Source: Cladopsammia gracilis
Taxonomy: Eukaryota; Cnidaria; Anthozoa; Scleractinia; Dendrophylliidae
DNA length: 64,000 bases
Assembly: GCA_022457155.1 (NCBI GenBank)
Contig: JAJGOT010000290.1
Location: 916,001 to 980,000, forward strand
Direction of reading: 5' to 3'
Shown here: piece after piece, positions 37,377 to 49,803 of the stretch
Position numbering within the stretch: the first letter of the stretch is position 1
How the letters are laid out: each line of letters opens with the position of its first letter
Made by a program: the position numbers and the translations under genes
Notes under the pieces: generated by a model
Database searches by the model: none
What the model was told of the DNA's origin: nothing
The model's input: the letters and a program-made list of their open reading frames with translations, nothing else

Positions 37377-40300
37377 ACGAGTTAAAACGGAAAAAATGCC
37401 AGAAAACACTGACGTTTAATTTTTTAACGATGACAGGTGAAATGAACAACCACTTAAGTACTTTAAATTAGTTATCCTATTTTAAAAGAAAACTTACGCA
37501 AATTGGTAATATATAGTACAACACAATGCCAACAACAGCAGTATTTGAATATTTGGCAATTTTGTTTTAGATGGATTAAAACACGTAAAGAAATAACGAG
37601 GAAAAGGGTGGGAACATTTGCCCAATTAACTTTTCAAATTGTCCCATTACCTTGAGGAGGCAATTGGTTGAAGGATATTTTAAATTCAAGTTTGTGAAGA
37701 GCTCTTCTGGACCGTTTGCACTGAGTCATTTCCGAATTAATACACTTCTAAAATCCGCATTAAAAATGTGACAAAGGAATCCTTAGATCAGTTAACTGAC
37801 AATATCGTTCTTCTCTTTTGTAAATGCTCCATAATAACACCCAGGACGTGGTTGAGCTCACGGCACGGGGTTAATTTTTTCAATTTTGTATTACTTGGCT
37901 TTACACCAAAAGGTGTTTTCTCAAAACGATTGATGTAGATGGCCAGATGTAGCTACGGATCCTGCAAAGTTTTCGAGCAATACTGTTGTATGCCAATATA
38001 TATAGCAAATTTAGTATGTGTGTTCACATACCTGTACCCATACGAAAAAAAAAAATTACAAGTGCTACATGGGTGGCCTTATCCCAATTCAATATAATCA
38101 TAGAGTAGCTTTACTCTTTTTCCGCCTTTCTCATGTAATTTACGTAAAGTAGACATTTATACATGCACTAAATTAACGCACATTTTTCGGTATTTTCAGA
38201 AGGAATGTTAAGTCGGCATTGCAGTAATTAATTTTCTATCATTTCAGCTCCCCGATGGATTACAGAAACCGTATGACCTTAAATTACTAAGCCATGCTTT
38301 TAAGCCATGTATGGTTTACTGTAGACGCTAAAGCGATTCGCGCAAGACGGTTCTGGAGGATGGCTGATACCTTAAACAAAATAAAATCATGAAAAAAAAT
38401 CTCCGTTTATTATTGCTATAACTGATTTCTGTTGAGTTGATTTCGGTCGGCTAAAACGGAAGGTTTCATTTTTCTTTGTTTCATGTTTTTTCTTCCGTTC
38501 GCGGTTTCCGATCGATTATACTATCTTCAGCTGAGTAATAATTACAATATATGTAAGTTGGTTCACATGTACGAATGAAAACATACTGAACAGAGTTTAT
38601 CAAATTGAATGTTTAAAGCAAAACGATACCTCAGTTGATGTGTGTGTTGAAGTGGTTAAATGTTTTGGTTGATCAGCAACATAATTTAATACTTAATATA
38701 CAAGAATGCACTGACGCAATCAAAGGTCGCTGCAACCAACACTTAAGCAGTCATCTGACACTATGGAATACAGATGTATCTATCAAAACCTTTAACTACA
38801 ATCAGTGTCAAAAGTCGCTTTGGAACAGTCTTCCCCTGTCCCCTATTTCAGTGAGGTATCACACATGAACGCGCGTATTCATTTATTTTTCCAACAACAT
38901 TGCAAGGTGTGGAGGGAGGGAACCACCATTTAAACACGATCCAACACACAGTGTTTCAACGTTTTTTCAGAAATTATAGTAACATATTTTATAGAAACGA
39001 TTTTTTTTCTTTGAAACTAGTTTCAAAGCAGAAATAAAAACGAACAGTCGTTCAGCACGTTGCTATTACAACTTAAGTATAATACATTTAGATTGGCTAA
39101 CTATAACTACTGAGCGACCTATTTTAGGGTATCCAAAATTATAGGACGCTGATTTTATGTTTGTTTCAAAGATTTAACAAACCAGCTTTACATGAAATCT
39201 AGGCAACGAGAGTAGATAGTTAGTTGTCATTATTATTTTTAATAAAATCACAAAATTTATTGCTATATTGATGTCTTAAAGATAATTTTACAAGTTGTAA
39301 AAAAAACGTAGCAATTATTTCGGGTTCGATCCATTTTGGGGTTTGGGTGAAAATAGCACAAATATTTGACCCTACTGGCGCAAATTGACAACACTCAATG
39401 TTTCAGTATTTTTAATAGGAAAATTACGGTAACTAGTTTTAGCTTCCCTCAAAATATCGAAAAATAGTAGGCTTTAATTTTCACCATGAACGAACCAGTA
39501 CAAAATTTGTAAAAAAAAACCTCAATTTATTTCAGGTATGATTTGACGAGCGCAGGTGACTTTAGCTGTGCGTGTTCAACGCACGGAATGTTTCCTTGTT
39601 TCTCTGTTATGTTTGCGGTTTTATTAACGATATTTAAAAATTGTAAAGCAATATTCAAATTAAGAAAATTGTTTGAGAGCGCGTATGTTTGAGAGCACGT
39701 ATTTTCAGCGGTAATTATTTTTTTGGTATGCTTTTTAAAGCCGACTTAACTGTGTTGTGTTTCGCAAAGTTAATACTCGAGAATAGTTTCTGTACAACAA
39801 CAACTTCAAACATCCAACATGGCGGGTGCTGAAAACTGACTGCGAGCACATGGCATGCTTGCGCGTATTACGTACAAGAAACCGCTGCCTAACAAGAGAG
39901 GCATAGCAAACTGCACTGTGCCGACCCGTTGGAGTTTTTCAAACACGAAACACCGTCTATGATCCACCCATGATCAAACAATTTTGAAGGAAATTAACAC
40001 ATTAGCTAAGTTCATAGAGTGATACTGACTTCTTGAAATATAAAACAAAATCCATAACGATCTCAGTGCAGTGAGCAGAACCGGTTTTGTGAATCAATCA
40101 TTTGCCCTGAATTTGCTACTGAGCTGCTTTCACCTTTCCGAAAATCCTACCGGATCCATTTCGTATCCAAAACGACATTTTTTACCCCTCTGAAAACAAA
40201 AGGCGTTAAATTAAACTTTCGGATGTCACGAAAGTTCGAGGCGACATTTTACTAAAGAAAACTCTAGGTTTTAGTCCAAAAAATTACGAATTTTTTAAAT

Positions 40301-41720
40301 GTCTGAGGCCTTCCGCATGAACAGATTTTCCACAGCGGAAACGATTCGATGGCTGCTTCTGAAGAGCTCTTCTGGACTTTTCGAGTTAATACACTTCTTA
40401 AATCCGCACTAAACATTTGGCAAAGGAAACCTAGCAATATCATACTTCTCTTTGGAAATACTTGAGAGCTGTAACGCTCACATCATGGTGAAAAAGTTAC
40501 TTTTCCAGTTATAATCATGGAAAGCGTTCCGTTCTTCGCAACGTACTGAATAAATCTGATGAATGATGGAATAAACGAATAAATGAATTTCATGAATTCA
40601 TGAATGAACGAGTGGTGATCAGTAATGCAGTCAAATGTTTCAGATGTGAATTTCTTAAGCATGTTCTTAAATTTATGGCTTTTAAAGAGGCGGGTTTTCA
40701 TTGGTCGGAGTCGTAAGATCGCTAACGACTAGAGAAAGTCGTTATCTCGACGGAATCGGAGTCGCAGGAATCATAAGGTTTATGACTCCATCTCTTACGA
40801 TCTATAGTGGAAATTAGATTGTCGGAGTCGTAAGCAGAAGAATAAACCAGTCACAATGCTTATTCCCCTCTACGACTCCGACAATCTGGTTTTCACTAGA
40901 TCACAAGCGACTGAATCATAAGGACAATCGGAGTTTGCTTACGACTCCGTTGCGGTTTGATTCTCACGAGATACGCTTCTGATTTCTACTCCAACTTTGC
41001 CGGACTACGTCGCTAGTGAAAACCACTCTTTACTAGTAAAAGTTTTAGGATGGAAAGTGAACACGGTTGGGTTCAAACGTGATTAAAATCATGTATACTA
41101 ACATGAAGTATATCTTATCCCATTGTTCGCAATATATATTTTGGTCTGCGCTTGGTTCCAATAAAATTAATCCATTACAACTTCCAACGTTATTTCCAAT
41201 ATACATGTAACTAGTAGTAGTCTTGTGCCTAACAACCTATCAGTATTGGCCCGAATACCTACGGCTATCACTTTATTTTTATAGACCAACTCCGAAAAGG
41301 AATATAAATAGACATATTGTATTGTAGCGACTAATTTCAGCGTCTTGATCGTTAACTACTTCATTAGTACGCGTTTCACGCACTTAAACAGAAGGTATCA
41401 ATGCATTCTTGGGATATTCGCGGTTTCCTATATTTTTCCACGGATAGTTTGAATTAATTGCTTAAAGCGTAAAAATAAGTTTCGCGTCTTTTTTTTTTTA
41501 AGGAACTGCTTGCAATATTCACATTTGCCCTCTTTGATATATTATTCAATATAATCAACCAATCAAAGTGATTTTTTTCATGACGGAAAACAAGAATGAG
41601 TTAGCAATTCTGTTCTAAGACCAAGAACTGAAATTCAATACAGTTGTGTGTTTCTTTGCTCGAAGCGGCCCTTGAGAAGAAAATAAAACATGAGCTGACA
41701 AAACTGATTTTAAAGGTCCG
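37377..41720. other. 5' spacer of unit D and end of the tandem array
   Basis: Non-coding. It aligns with the other spacers in shortened form, with a private insertion of about 165 bp at 38,164-38,330. Recognisable similarity fades after about 41,720, which I take as the array edge. No conserved ORF. Confidence 0.6.
40693..41023. mobile_element. Palindrome-rich MITE-like element, copy in unit D
   Basis: Same element as 29,802-30,131: GGTTTTCA...GTGAAAACC ends and a central GATTGTCGGAGTCGTAAGC palindrome, in the same spacer position. It therefore predates the separation of C and D units. Confidence 0.6.
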
Positions 41721-41870
41721 CAATAAAACAGATACCGCATTTCCCAACTGTAAAGCGCTGATTCGAACCAAAAGAATATATAACCAACAGCAGTTCGTCG
41801 AGCATGTCATATAAATTTTATTTATAGCAGCTATGTACTGTTTAGTGCATGTCAACCTTCGTGATTGCAA

Positions 41871-41998
41871 GTAGCCTGTTCCAGGCTCCAAGATAGTGGG
41901 GAACGCGCGAAGGTAAAAAAAGTTCAGTTCGCAGTGGCTTTTTCCCCTTTTTTTTACTTCGCGCGTTCCCGACTATCTCGGAGCCTGGAATAGGCTAC
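41871..41998. mobile_element. 128-bp hairpin MITE with 7-bp target duplication
   Basis: Ends GTAGCCTGTTCCAGGCTCC and GGAGCCTGGAATAGGCTAC (one mismatch over 19 bp). The inverted repeat continues inward through GGGAACGCGCGAAG/CTTCGCGCGTTCCC. Flanked by ATTGCAA on both sides (41,864-41,870; 41,999-42,005). No coding. Confidence 0.85.
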
Positions 41999-42005
41999 AT
42001 TGCAA

Positions 42006-43380
42006 AAACCTTGCGATGATTGTGATAATTAAAACTCCTGTCTCCTTTTTTTTTCTTTCTCGAAAACAAACTTTTATAATTCCTCTTCCTCTTCAGGTAC
42101 ATCATGCGCTGCCTTATCCCGTGCTGTGATCCCGCCTACCGGCTCCCGGCGGGTTGGGGGGGGGGGGGGGGGGGGGAGGGGGAATTATAAAAAACACCCT
42201 AAAAGGTACCAGAATCTCGATGGCGTGGCTCAAATGGATTTTTTTTTAACCCTAAGAGGTACCAATTCTAAATCAACCAGCTTAAAGGTATCGCGATAAT
42301 TCTAATGGTGGTCATTTTAGATTTTAGTACCCTAAGTGGTACCAATTTTTATGTACTCATGCAACTGAAAGGACAACCATAGTTAGGTAACAATTACAAA
42401 AATAATTGTTTTGGTATATGCTCATTACTTTTTGAACAATTCGTTTTAGGACATCAAACTGTTATGATAAATGTTTATGTTGGTTATCAGTAAAACAAGA
42501 CGTTGTACACAGCTTGAACTCGTGGCGTCCTAAACCACATTGCAATATTGACGTCTTAGAGGCCTTATGTGCCACTATGCACGAAACAGAGAATTGAAAG
42601 TGAAGGTGAAGTATTGGCTCCCGAGTGTTTGAGTGCTTTTGCAGAGATGACATTTTTCAAGAGGACAACTAACCATAACTTCCATGTCAGTAGTAAATCC
42701 ATTGAGGGTCTCAATGCAGTCTGTGGTGGCTTTTACGCTGGTTAACGGTTAAAATTTTAGCTTTTTTACGGCTAACGGTTAATTTTATCCCGTTACGGTT
42801 AACAGAAATTGTAAAACGTAATTTGCATTGTTTCAAAACTTGAAAATTAATTTTTGTTATTTTGAAAAGTTAAAAATTAATTCCTATTGTTGTAAAAGAA
42901 ATTTAAGGTATTAGAACCATTCTGGGACAGGATACAAACTCACATAACAACATAGCATTCTTAACAAGAGATGGCAAATGAACAAATCACTTTGGCTGAT
43001 TAGGTCTCTCGCAGATCCTACGTATGTAGTTAGCAGCATTATCGTTTGAGGTCCTTTACAGTTTTTTTGTTTCTATAAATTTTCATGCACTAACGTGACA
43101 AAGGAAAGTACACGCGGAGAGCAAACCTCGACTTCGGTGGCTGCGCCACGAGTAAAAATTCCCAGTACAACGAACAGGATTTTCAGCTCCCTGCAACCAT
43201 CTTATTAACACACTTACGCGCGTTATTTGATGGTTTAAACCCATAAATTAAAACTAAATAAGGCGTTTTTATTATTCGACTATGACGTCATTCGACCAAG
43301 ATAGACAAGAGAACACATAAAATATGTGAGCGTATAACATTGCAGTTTACCGGTTTGACAGGTTAGGAACAGGGCTACAA
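42006..43380. other. Intergenic region with G run and GGTACCA motifs
   Basis: No gene supported. It contains a 21-bp G homopolymer (42,156-42,176) and a cluster of related motifs (CCCTAAAAGGTACCA 42,197, CCCTAAGAGGTACCA 42,250, CCCTAAGTGGTACCA 42,330). A run of GGTTAACGG/CTAACGGTTAA words lies at 42,740-42,800. Otherwise AT-rich and featureless. Confidence 0.5.
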
Positions 43381-43661
43381 TATCAATCACATTTGTTGGA
43401 ACGGTATCCGCTTTCTTCCCCTTCCTTCTTCCTCCTTATTGATGTCCAAGATGCCATAGTGAAAAAAAAAATATGCGAACACAACATTGCCAGGGAGGAG
43501 AAACATCAGCGGGAGAGAGGAGATGGCGCGTACGTGCTCCACGTTCTTGAACTGACAAATCTGGACTTTGCGTGAAGTGTTTCAAGTAATTGTGTCTTGT
43601 ATTGTAGCTAAGTTGTACTGAAGAGCGCGTGCTCAGGACGAGAGTGGTGATAACAGGTTTG
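43381..43661. other. Intergenic, no supported gene
   Basis: A 60-codon plus-strand ORF (43,393-43,575) has no recognisable domain and low complexity. A short TTTGATGACAGG/A direct repeat (three units) lies at 43,656-43,690 at the edge of the galaxin-flank relic. Confidence 0.4.
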
Positions 43662-44010
43662 ATGACAGATTTGATGACAGGTTTGATGAAGCACCACTTG
43701 AGTATTTAAAAACAGATGTCCTGTTTTGAAAGATAACTTACACAAAGTGTTAATACAAAGTACATGACGATGCAAAAGGTTTAGTGGTGGAAAATTACGT
43801 ACATTCTTCTTCGAGCACAACACGTAAAGAAAGAACGCGGAATGTAAAGAGGGCAACATCTGACAATTAAACTTTTTATATTTAATACCTCTGCGTTCAT
43901 TAAATGACAAATGAACTTGAAGATTCCCATTCAAGTTCATTCAGCATGAGGCTGTTTCCTTTCTTGGTTGAAGTATTGTAAAATCCGCATTTAAAACTTT
44001 TTTGGTGATT
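43662..44010 (-). pseudogene. Diverged relic of a galaxin-unit upstream region
   Basis: Collinear blocks match the upstream region of genes A-D (for D, about 37,430-37,770): GATGACAGGT, ACCACTT.AGTA, AAAGA.AACTTAC.CAAA, AACACGTAAAGAAA.AACG, TTGGTTGAAG and AAAATCCGCATT, in the same order. No TATA box or signal-peptide exon follows on the minus strand, so this is a broken fifth unit, not a gene. The 110-codon minus-strand ORF at 43,608-43,940 lies across it and has no conserved counterpart. Confidence 0.55.
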
Positions 44011-44857
44011 TGTATGAAATGTTTTATGACATATCAACATGCAGGAAACATTACTGATGTTTTTTCGCTAAGACTGAGTGTCTGATGTTGGCCTGTAATT
44101 CCTACAGCTTGCGCATCCAATAAAATGGAGTTTTAAAATATAAAGCGTACTAAAAACTTACATCACTTAGGTATAGTTTTAGTTTCTTCAAAGTTTGCAA
44201 ACACAGCTGCTATGACAGTACCGTATTAGTGTGTCTCTTTACCAAAATGTATAATAAAAAAGCATAGCTCAGCATAAGTGCCTTCTGTCATTCTCATTCT
44301 ATATACAGTATATTGTGATAGAACATTTTTGCTTTTCTCCGCCGTTATCATTAACAGTGGTGGGCATTTTTTATTACACTAAATACTCACACCTATCTGA
44401 CTTCATTGGTGCATTTTATTATGACTTCTTCAAGGAAAATAGAACAGGTTTGCAACAGCAATTGTACCTTATTTTAACCTGCCCTCAGGGTTTCGCATTC
44501 GGTTAGGAGAATGGAAATTCTACCGAAGTTTATTAAAGGAAGAGTATGTGACGAGGATTTAGTTTAGTTTTGCCATTGACAAAATTCGGCTAAAATTATT
44601 AGTAAGTACAGGTAGAACAAACCAAGGTTAATTTTTATCGACTTTTCAACGACACGGGGATTGAACTTGAAAAATTTACCCTAAATTTATGAAGTTTCAA
44701 TCCATTTCCATCCTTGTCACACACATTAATAATTTCAGTGCACAAATAAATATTGTAATTGTTAACAAAACTAGACCATTATTTTTAGTTTTCCTCTCGT
44801 GAGGACTCTAGGCTTCGACATGCAACGGCCCGCGCACACGGCCGTAGCGTTGTGAAC
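44011..44857. other. Intergenic with possible relic of a galaxin 3' flank
   Basis: No gene. At about 44,655-44,785 the sequence loosely follows the 3' flank of the galaxin genes (TTTCAATCCATTTCCATCC against TTGCAATCCTTTTCCATCC near 700; TAACAAAACTAG against TTACAAAACTAC near 860). Weaker than the relic at 43,662. Confidence 0.35.
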
Positions 44858-45042
44858 CTAAGGTGAAAATCTGACAATGCCATCGATCTCGACCTTGTCG
44901 TTTTGGTCGTCAGCGCACACACGGAAGTTGAAATTAACTCTTGCAGTTCTGACGGATCTTAAAATAAACTGGTTATGAAACTCAGTCAGTCCTTTGTTAT
45001 ATGTTTTTGTTCTCCATTTCTTTTGTTCGTTCACCATTGACC
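44858..45042 (-). CDS. Candidate terminal exon of an unidentified minus-strand gene
   Basis: 185 nt from a good acceptor (TTTTGTGTTTTGTGCAG before position 45,042) to a stop at 44,858. It encodes about 61 residues with mixed charge and no low complexity, including LTEFHNQFILRSVRTARVNF and ending in KVEIDGIVRFSP. I do not recognise the family. A possible upstream partner with donor CTGG/GTAAGA ends at 45,368, but its own acceptor is weak. An alternative is chance ORF. It is not a galaxin exon. Confidence 0.3.
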
Positions 45043-45418
45043 CTGCACAAAACACAAAAGGTTTTGAAATGCCTATGAGCAACTGACCAGTAGAAACATT
45101 TGGGCAAACACGTTAAACAAAACAATGTGCAGGATCACGGTTCGTTCCTGACATAAAACAAAGCAGCTTGTTCACTCTTTTTGAAATTTATTGAGCTTCA
45201 TAACCAGTTTGTTCTATTAACTATGGACGGATCAATACTATATACTATAATTCTTTACCAAAGGGTCTGGATAATAGCAAGCAAGTAATAATTTTCAAAG
45301 CAACGACAACTGACGTGATTTTAAAAGACATGTTTCGACAATCCTTTGTTTAAATATAGATTCTTACCCAGGTTCTGCTCGGTTTCGCATTTGAGCCATA
45401 CTAATCTAATACTATACT

Positions 45419-45592
45419 ATGGACTCGCATTCTTCAGATTCCTTTGGTCATGAATCGGGCACTGATCATATTGAGAAAGAAGTTTTTCGGACTTCAGGAT
45501 CGCTTTTCTCGAAAAATTCTGGAAGGATGAAGCTCAAGCTCGGCACAAATACGAAAAAAATTTGTGCTCAATCGGATGCCGGCGTTTTCGAG
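45419..45592 (+). CDS. Candidate first coding exon, unidentified
   Basis: ATG at 45,419 opens 58 codons ending exactly at a consensus donor (TTCGAG/GTGAGA at 45,592/45,593), phase 0. The product is Ser-, Lys- and acid-rich (MDSHSSDSFGHESGTDHIEK...), with no domain I recognise. It lies 5 kb upstream of a zinc-finger gene on the same strand, but splicing directly to that gene's coding exon would meet an in-frame TAA at 50,559. No equivalent exists upstream of the second zinc-finger gene. Confidence 0.3.
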
Positions 45593-46130
45593 GTGAGAAA
45601 TGTGCTGGTTTAGCGTCAGATCGCGCTTGAAGTGGACAAGGTCGCGGTCGCCGGCTGGTTTGTTGCCTGCCTTGTCTCTCTTTCTCTTCTTACTCTTGGG
45701 GTTCGATAAATTATCTCGCGAAATGACACCTTAAACGGCTCAGAACGGGCAAAAAATAACACACAAGACTCATTTAACATTTCATCTGAACTTTTATTGA
45801 ACATATAGGATAAACTTAGTATTCAGAGCAAATCGCGGCCAAGTTATTTATGTTAACCCATATTTCTTTTGTAATCGCCATTGAACGATATCACGCAACA
45901 CACACAAACATCGGGTGGTCCGCCTGTGGTGGTGTCTCAATTTCCGTTCCAATTTCTTAGAATTTGATGGCTTGTAACAAAATTGGAGGTTCTGCATAAC
46001 ACAATTTGAAACATAATTTTGGCGGAGAACAGCCCATAATTCACTTATTGAAAACTGGTTTTGACTCCTCACGGTCGAGACGAGGTTTCACGATTCCTGT
46101 TCCAGGATTACAAATTTCATCAGGATTTCC
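45593..46130. other. Intergenic, no supported gene
   Basis: Short ORFs only, on both strands, without domain features or splice support. Confidence 0.4.
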
Positions 46131-46303
46131 CATAATTCATGTTGGCCTTGCGGCTCCGATGGAAGGACTGGGCACCGGTTTTTGTAATGGAGGCCAATGG
46201 AGGCCTTTGTTTGTGAAGTTTGGGGTTTGACGATTTTTTGACTGTTTCGTATTCGTTGGTTGAAGTTGTTGTCGCTTTTATTTTGGGGATTTCGTCTGCA
46301 AAG
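46131..46303 (+). other. Probable promoter/5' UTR exon of zinc-finger gene 1
   Basis: A block duplicated at 58,168-58,308 upstream of zinc-finger gene 2 (TTCATGTTGGCCTTG, CGTTGGTTGAAGT.GTTGTCGC, TTTATTTT.GGATTTCGTCTG). Both copies end at a consensus donor, here GCAAAG/GTGAGA at 46,303/46,304. Coding potential is poor, so I read it as a non-coding first exon spliced to the acceptor at 50,554. Transcription start not determined. Confidence 0.5.
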
Positions 46304-46997
46304 GTGAGATATCTTTTGTGAAATAACTTAGCAGCATACAGGGCAAGTTTCAATGGTAAAATTTAATACCTATCTGGTCAAGTCTTGAATAAAGCAAAAT
46401 CGACATCTGTCTTTTTCAACTGCATGTGCTGACAATGGGCGCTTTCTCGGTATATCAACAACTGAAATGTTAGTGAATCAATATTCAGGCGTTGATTTAC
46501 GGCATTCTCAATGTTTGTTATCCTGTCAGATTGTGATTAGCTATTTTCGTTGTTAAAGTTGTGAATGCAAAAAGAAAACTCTAATCGATTCATCAGTCTG
46601 ATTTTGCTTCAAGTCATGGAAGTTTAATCAGTCGACCTCATAAATTAACTTACATTTAATATTTGGGAACCTACCTGTGTTCTTTTGAATCAAGTAAAAG
46701 ATATTCAAAAGGTATGCATTATAATGTTAAAAGGCTGGTTGGACTTATTCACTGATATTTTGCTTTATTATAATTTGTGAAGATGAAAATATCCTTTGTT
46801 ATTTATGAAGGATCAAATGCCATTCATGTGAGATGCAATTTATAGGTCAAATGCAATTCAGACGGTTTTCATGCAACTAAGAGGAACTCTTGGGACAAGG
46901 TTAACTATAGGCAAGTTACACTATATATAAATGATTTCTTGGACAAAAAAAGGGGAGTGATATAATACTTTAAATCTTCTGTTAGATTTGTCAACTA

Positions 46998-47239
46998 CAA
47001 TCTTGGTCAGAAATTTTGGGACACTTTACCTTTTTCCCCACAAATTGACTTTGTCGTTACCTCCCCCTCCCCACCCCCAATACAATGTTGAGTTTTATGC
47101 ATATAACCAAGCCACAATGTCTCAACTTTGTATTGGGGGGGAGGGGGACTAAAAAATGGAACGATAGTTTCTCTCTTCGAAAAAAATTGTCATTGTGTAG
47201 TATTTTCTTAAGTGTCCCAAACTATTTTGTCCACGGTTG
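46998..47239. mobile_element. Mariner/Tc1-type MITE, TA-flanked
   Basis: Imperfect terminal inverted repeats of about 35 bp (left CAATCTTGGTCAGAAATTTT; right end complement CAACCGTGGACAAAATAGTT, both continuing GGGACACTT). Direct TA on each side (46,996-46,997; 47,240-47,241). A second, inner inverted repeat is formed by CCCCCAATACAA and TTGTATTGGGGG. No transposase ORF. Confidence 0.72.
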
Positions 47240-49065
47240 TAGACCAAATAGAAACAAAACAATTTGCACAACATGCACACATACAAATTTAGTTTCACAA
47301 CATCACACAATTCTGATTTTGTCATAAATGCATCACAATCAAAGATGAGCTTATAATTGTTAGGAATGGGCTATTTCTTTTATGAGTGGAGGGTTAGGCT
47401 TTGACTAAAAACGTTACTGCTGAGCCTTTGTAGATTAAAAAAATATATCATACAAAGTGAAACAACATAAAGCAAGTAAGTTGCAGGCAAGTAAAAAAAA
47501 TCATTGTAACACTAGTCTACTTAACATGCAAGTATCAGCCTGCGAATAGAACTTTAACTTTAACTTTAACTTTATTACTTCCATCACTTGTTTACAGTAA
47601 TGTGTATATTAAACAAATTAAACACAAGAAGTGACGAGGAGTCTAAAGAAAAGCAGAAGTAATGCTTGAAGTAATAGACCCCCATTAACGGCCATTACAT
47701 GTTGTATGGTTGAATGCTATTTTAACTCTGGAATGGCACTTATTCGAAAAGTATCAAAGTAAAAATATTATGTGTGGTTTATTTTGAAGGGCCAATATAT
47801 CTGGTTTCTTGCATAGAATCAATCAACTAGAAATATTGCTACTCCCCATGACTGGATCTTTGATCATCGCACTCAGCGTGCTCAGAAATTTCAGTATTCC
47901 AACCATCAACCTAAGGAGTATATTTCACTGTACCTATTTATTTGGCATCAAGTCTCTGAAAACACAACAGCAGAGACCAAGTTCCATGTTAAACACCGAC
48001 TTTCAGATAAGCAATCCCACCCCACTCTGTTTATTGCATCCAAATTCAAAAGTGACACTCTTTGCTGCATTGTATTGTTTATAAATGAAAGGGTCGGATC
48101 ATAACCAACCTAGTCTGTTCACAGTCTTTTCCTTTTGAGCTGTGCGCGCAAGCGAAGCGAGTGCACGAGTGCTAGTGCAAGCAAGAGAATGAGCCCCGAG
48201 GGCAAGAAAAAAAGGAAAGTCTGTGGACTTCTTTTGAGAAAATACGCTTTTTAGGCCCCTCCCCCATGTCAGAGCCTTATCGTTATTACCTCTGCCTTGG
48301 CTACAGTGTATATTAATTAAATTGGACCAATGAGAATCAAGAATTTAATTACTCACGTAATTGCCTGAAAGGAACAAAATACAAAACAACGTGTGCGGTG
48401 TCTGGCACATGTTGGAGTATGTTGTCTCAGATGAATGTTTCAACACCGAAAAAAAAAAAGCCAAAAGGGGCTGAAAACCAATTGAAAGCAATTCGGACCG
48501 TTGGATTTCTGTAGGATATGTAGATGTTCATTTTCCATTCGTACGAATAATTTTGGTAAGATTGGAACGGAAAATTTATTCCACGAAACTGTCCATCAAG
48601 GTGTTACCAGACGCAAGTTGGCGGACGTTTATTATGTTCATTCATTCATTATGCTCCTTAACGGCGATGCAACCAGTACCACAACATTACTTTCAGTTTG
48701 TTGCTGTTTTGCAGACAAAAACAACTGGTAAATTAGACTTTTCCTGAAACCATTGGGAAGAATGGCTATTGTGTCTTTATGCAAATTGCAAAGTGTCACG
48801 GTGAGTGCCTGGAAGTGATGACAGTTGTTGTTAATCGCATGACACGCAACTGATGGCCGTCGACATGCTGATGACAGTTTAATCGCCTTTTAGCCAATGG
48901 CATTTATCTTTTTCAGGAACAACCTAAATTCACTTTTTTCGAAAGAAGTCCACCGATCGTATTTATTTTTTCTGTCGCCCTATGGACTTGTTCTTGCCCT
49001 ACGCGCTTGCACTTGCGTGCATTTGCTTTGCTCGTGCTGGGCTGAAAAATAAATCTGTCTGTAGA

Positions 49066-49803
49066 CAGACTATAACCAACCCATGTCGAATTTGAGACCT
49101 TTTTTGTTCTGTTTTTTGAACCCATTTTGCCTCATTTTTGGCATGTGACCTCCAAAGTAATTGCAAAACATTGTTCAGAATTTTTTATGCTGTTTTTTTT
49201 TCATCATTCTAGAGAAATAACGTATGCAAAAAAAAAAAATAAACTAAACTCCCTGTCTTTCTGTTGAATCCTGCTTGAGAAAATGAATCCCAAAGTTTAC
49301 CCGAATTTCTCAATTTTATGCTGATATTTTTCCCTTCAGATGGCCAAGTTTGGGCCTGTGCTGCTATATCCTGCTCAAGAAAAATTAATCCTGAAGTTCA
49401 TTCCCTCAAAATCACTTCATTTTTATCACCAAAATAGTCAGCAAAGGTGTCGCGGTATTTTCGTTCAGGTTGTTGTCACTGGTTAAGAGTATTGCGGTCA
49501 CATATTCTCACGGCCAATTTGCTTTTAATGGCATTGTTTTGGAGTACGTTTCATACAGTTTTGGCAGGAACTACGCTACACAGTCAAATCGCTAGAGGGC
49601 CAGAACTCATCTTTCTTCAGGTAGTTTAGATATATTTAATTTTTTACATACATTTTTCCTTAAAAATGACAAGAAAAAACAGCATACAAATTTCTGAACG
49701 ATGTTTTGAAGTTAATTTGTAGGTCACATGCCAAAAATGAGGCAAAATAAGCGCCAAAAAACAAAAAATGGTCTCACATTCAACATAAGTTGGTTATGCT
49801 CTG
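49066..49803. mobile_element. ~740-bp element with ~130-bp terminal inverted repeats
   Basis: The left arm (about 49,066-49,194) and right arm (about 49,675-49,803) are inverted copies. Matches include ATAACCAAC, TTTTGCCTCATTTTTGGCAT followed by GTGACCT, and AAAACAT.GTTCAGAA. The central ~480 bp has no transposase. A non-autonomous DNA transposon is likely; target duplication not clear. Confidence 0.68.
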
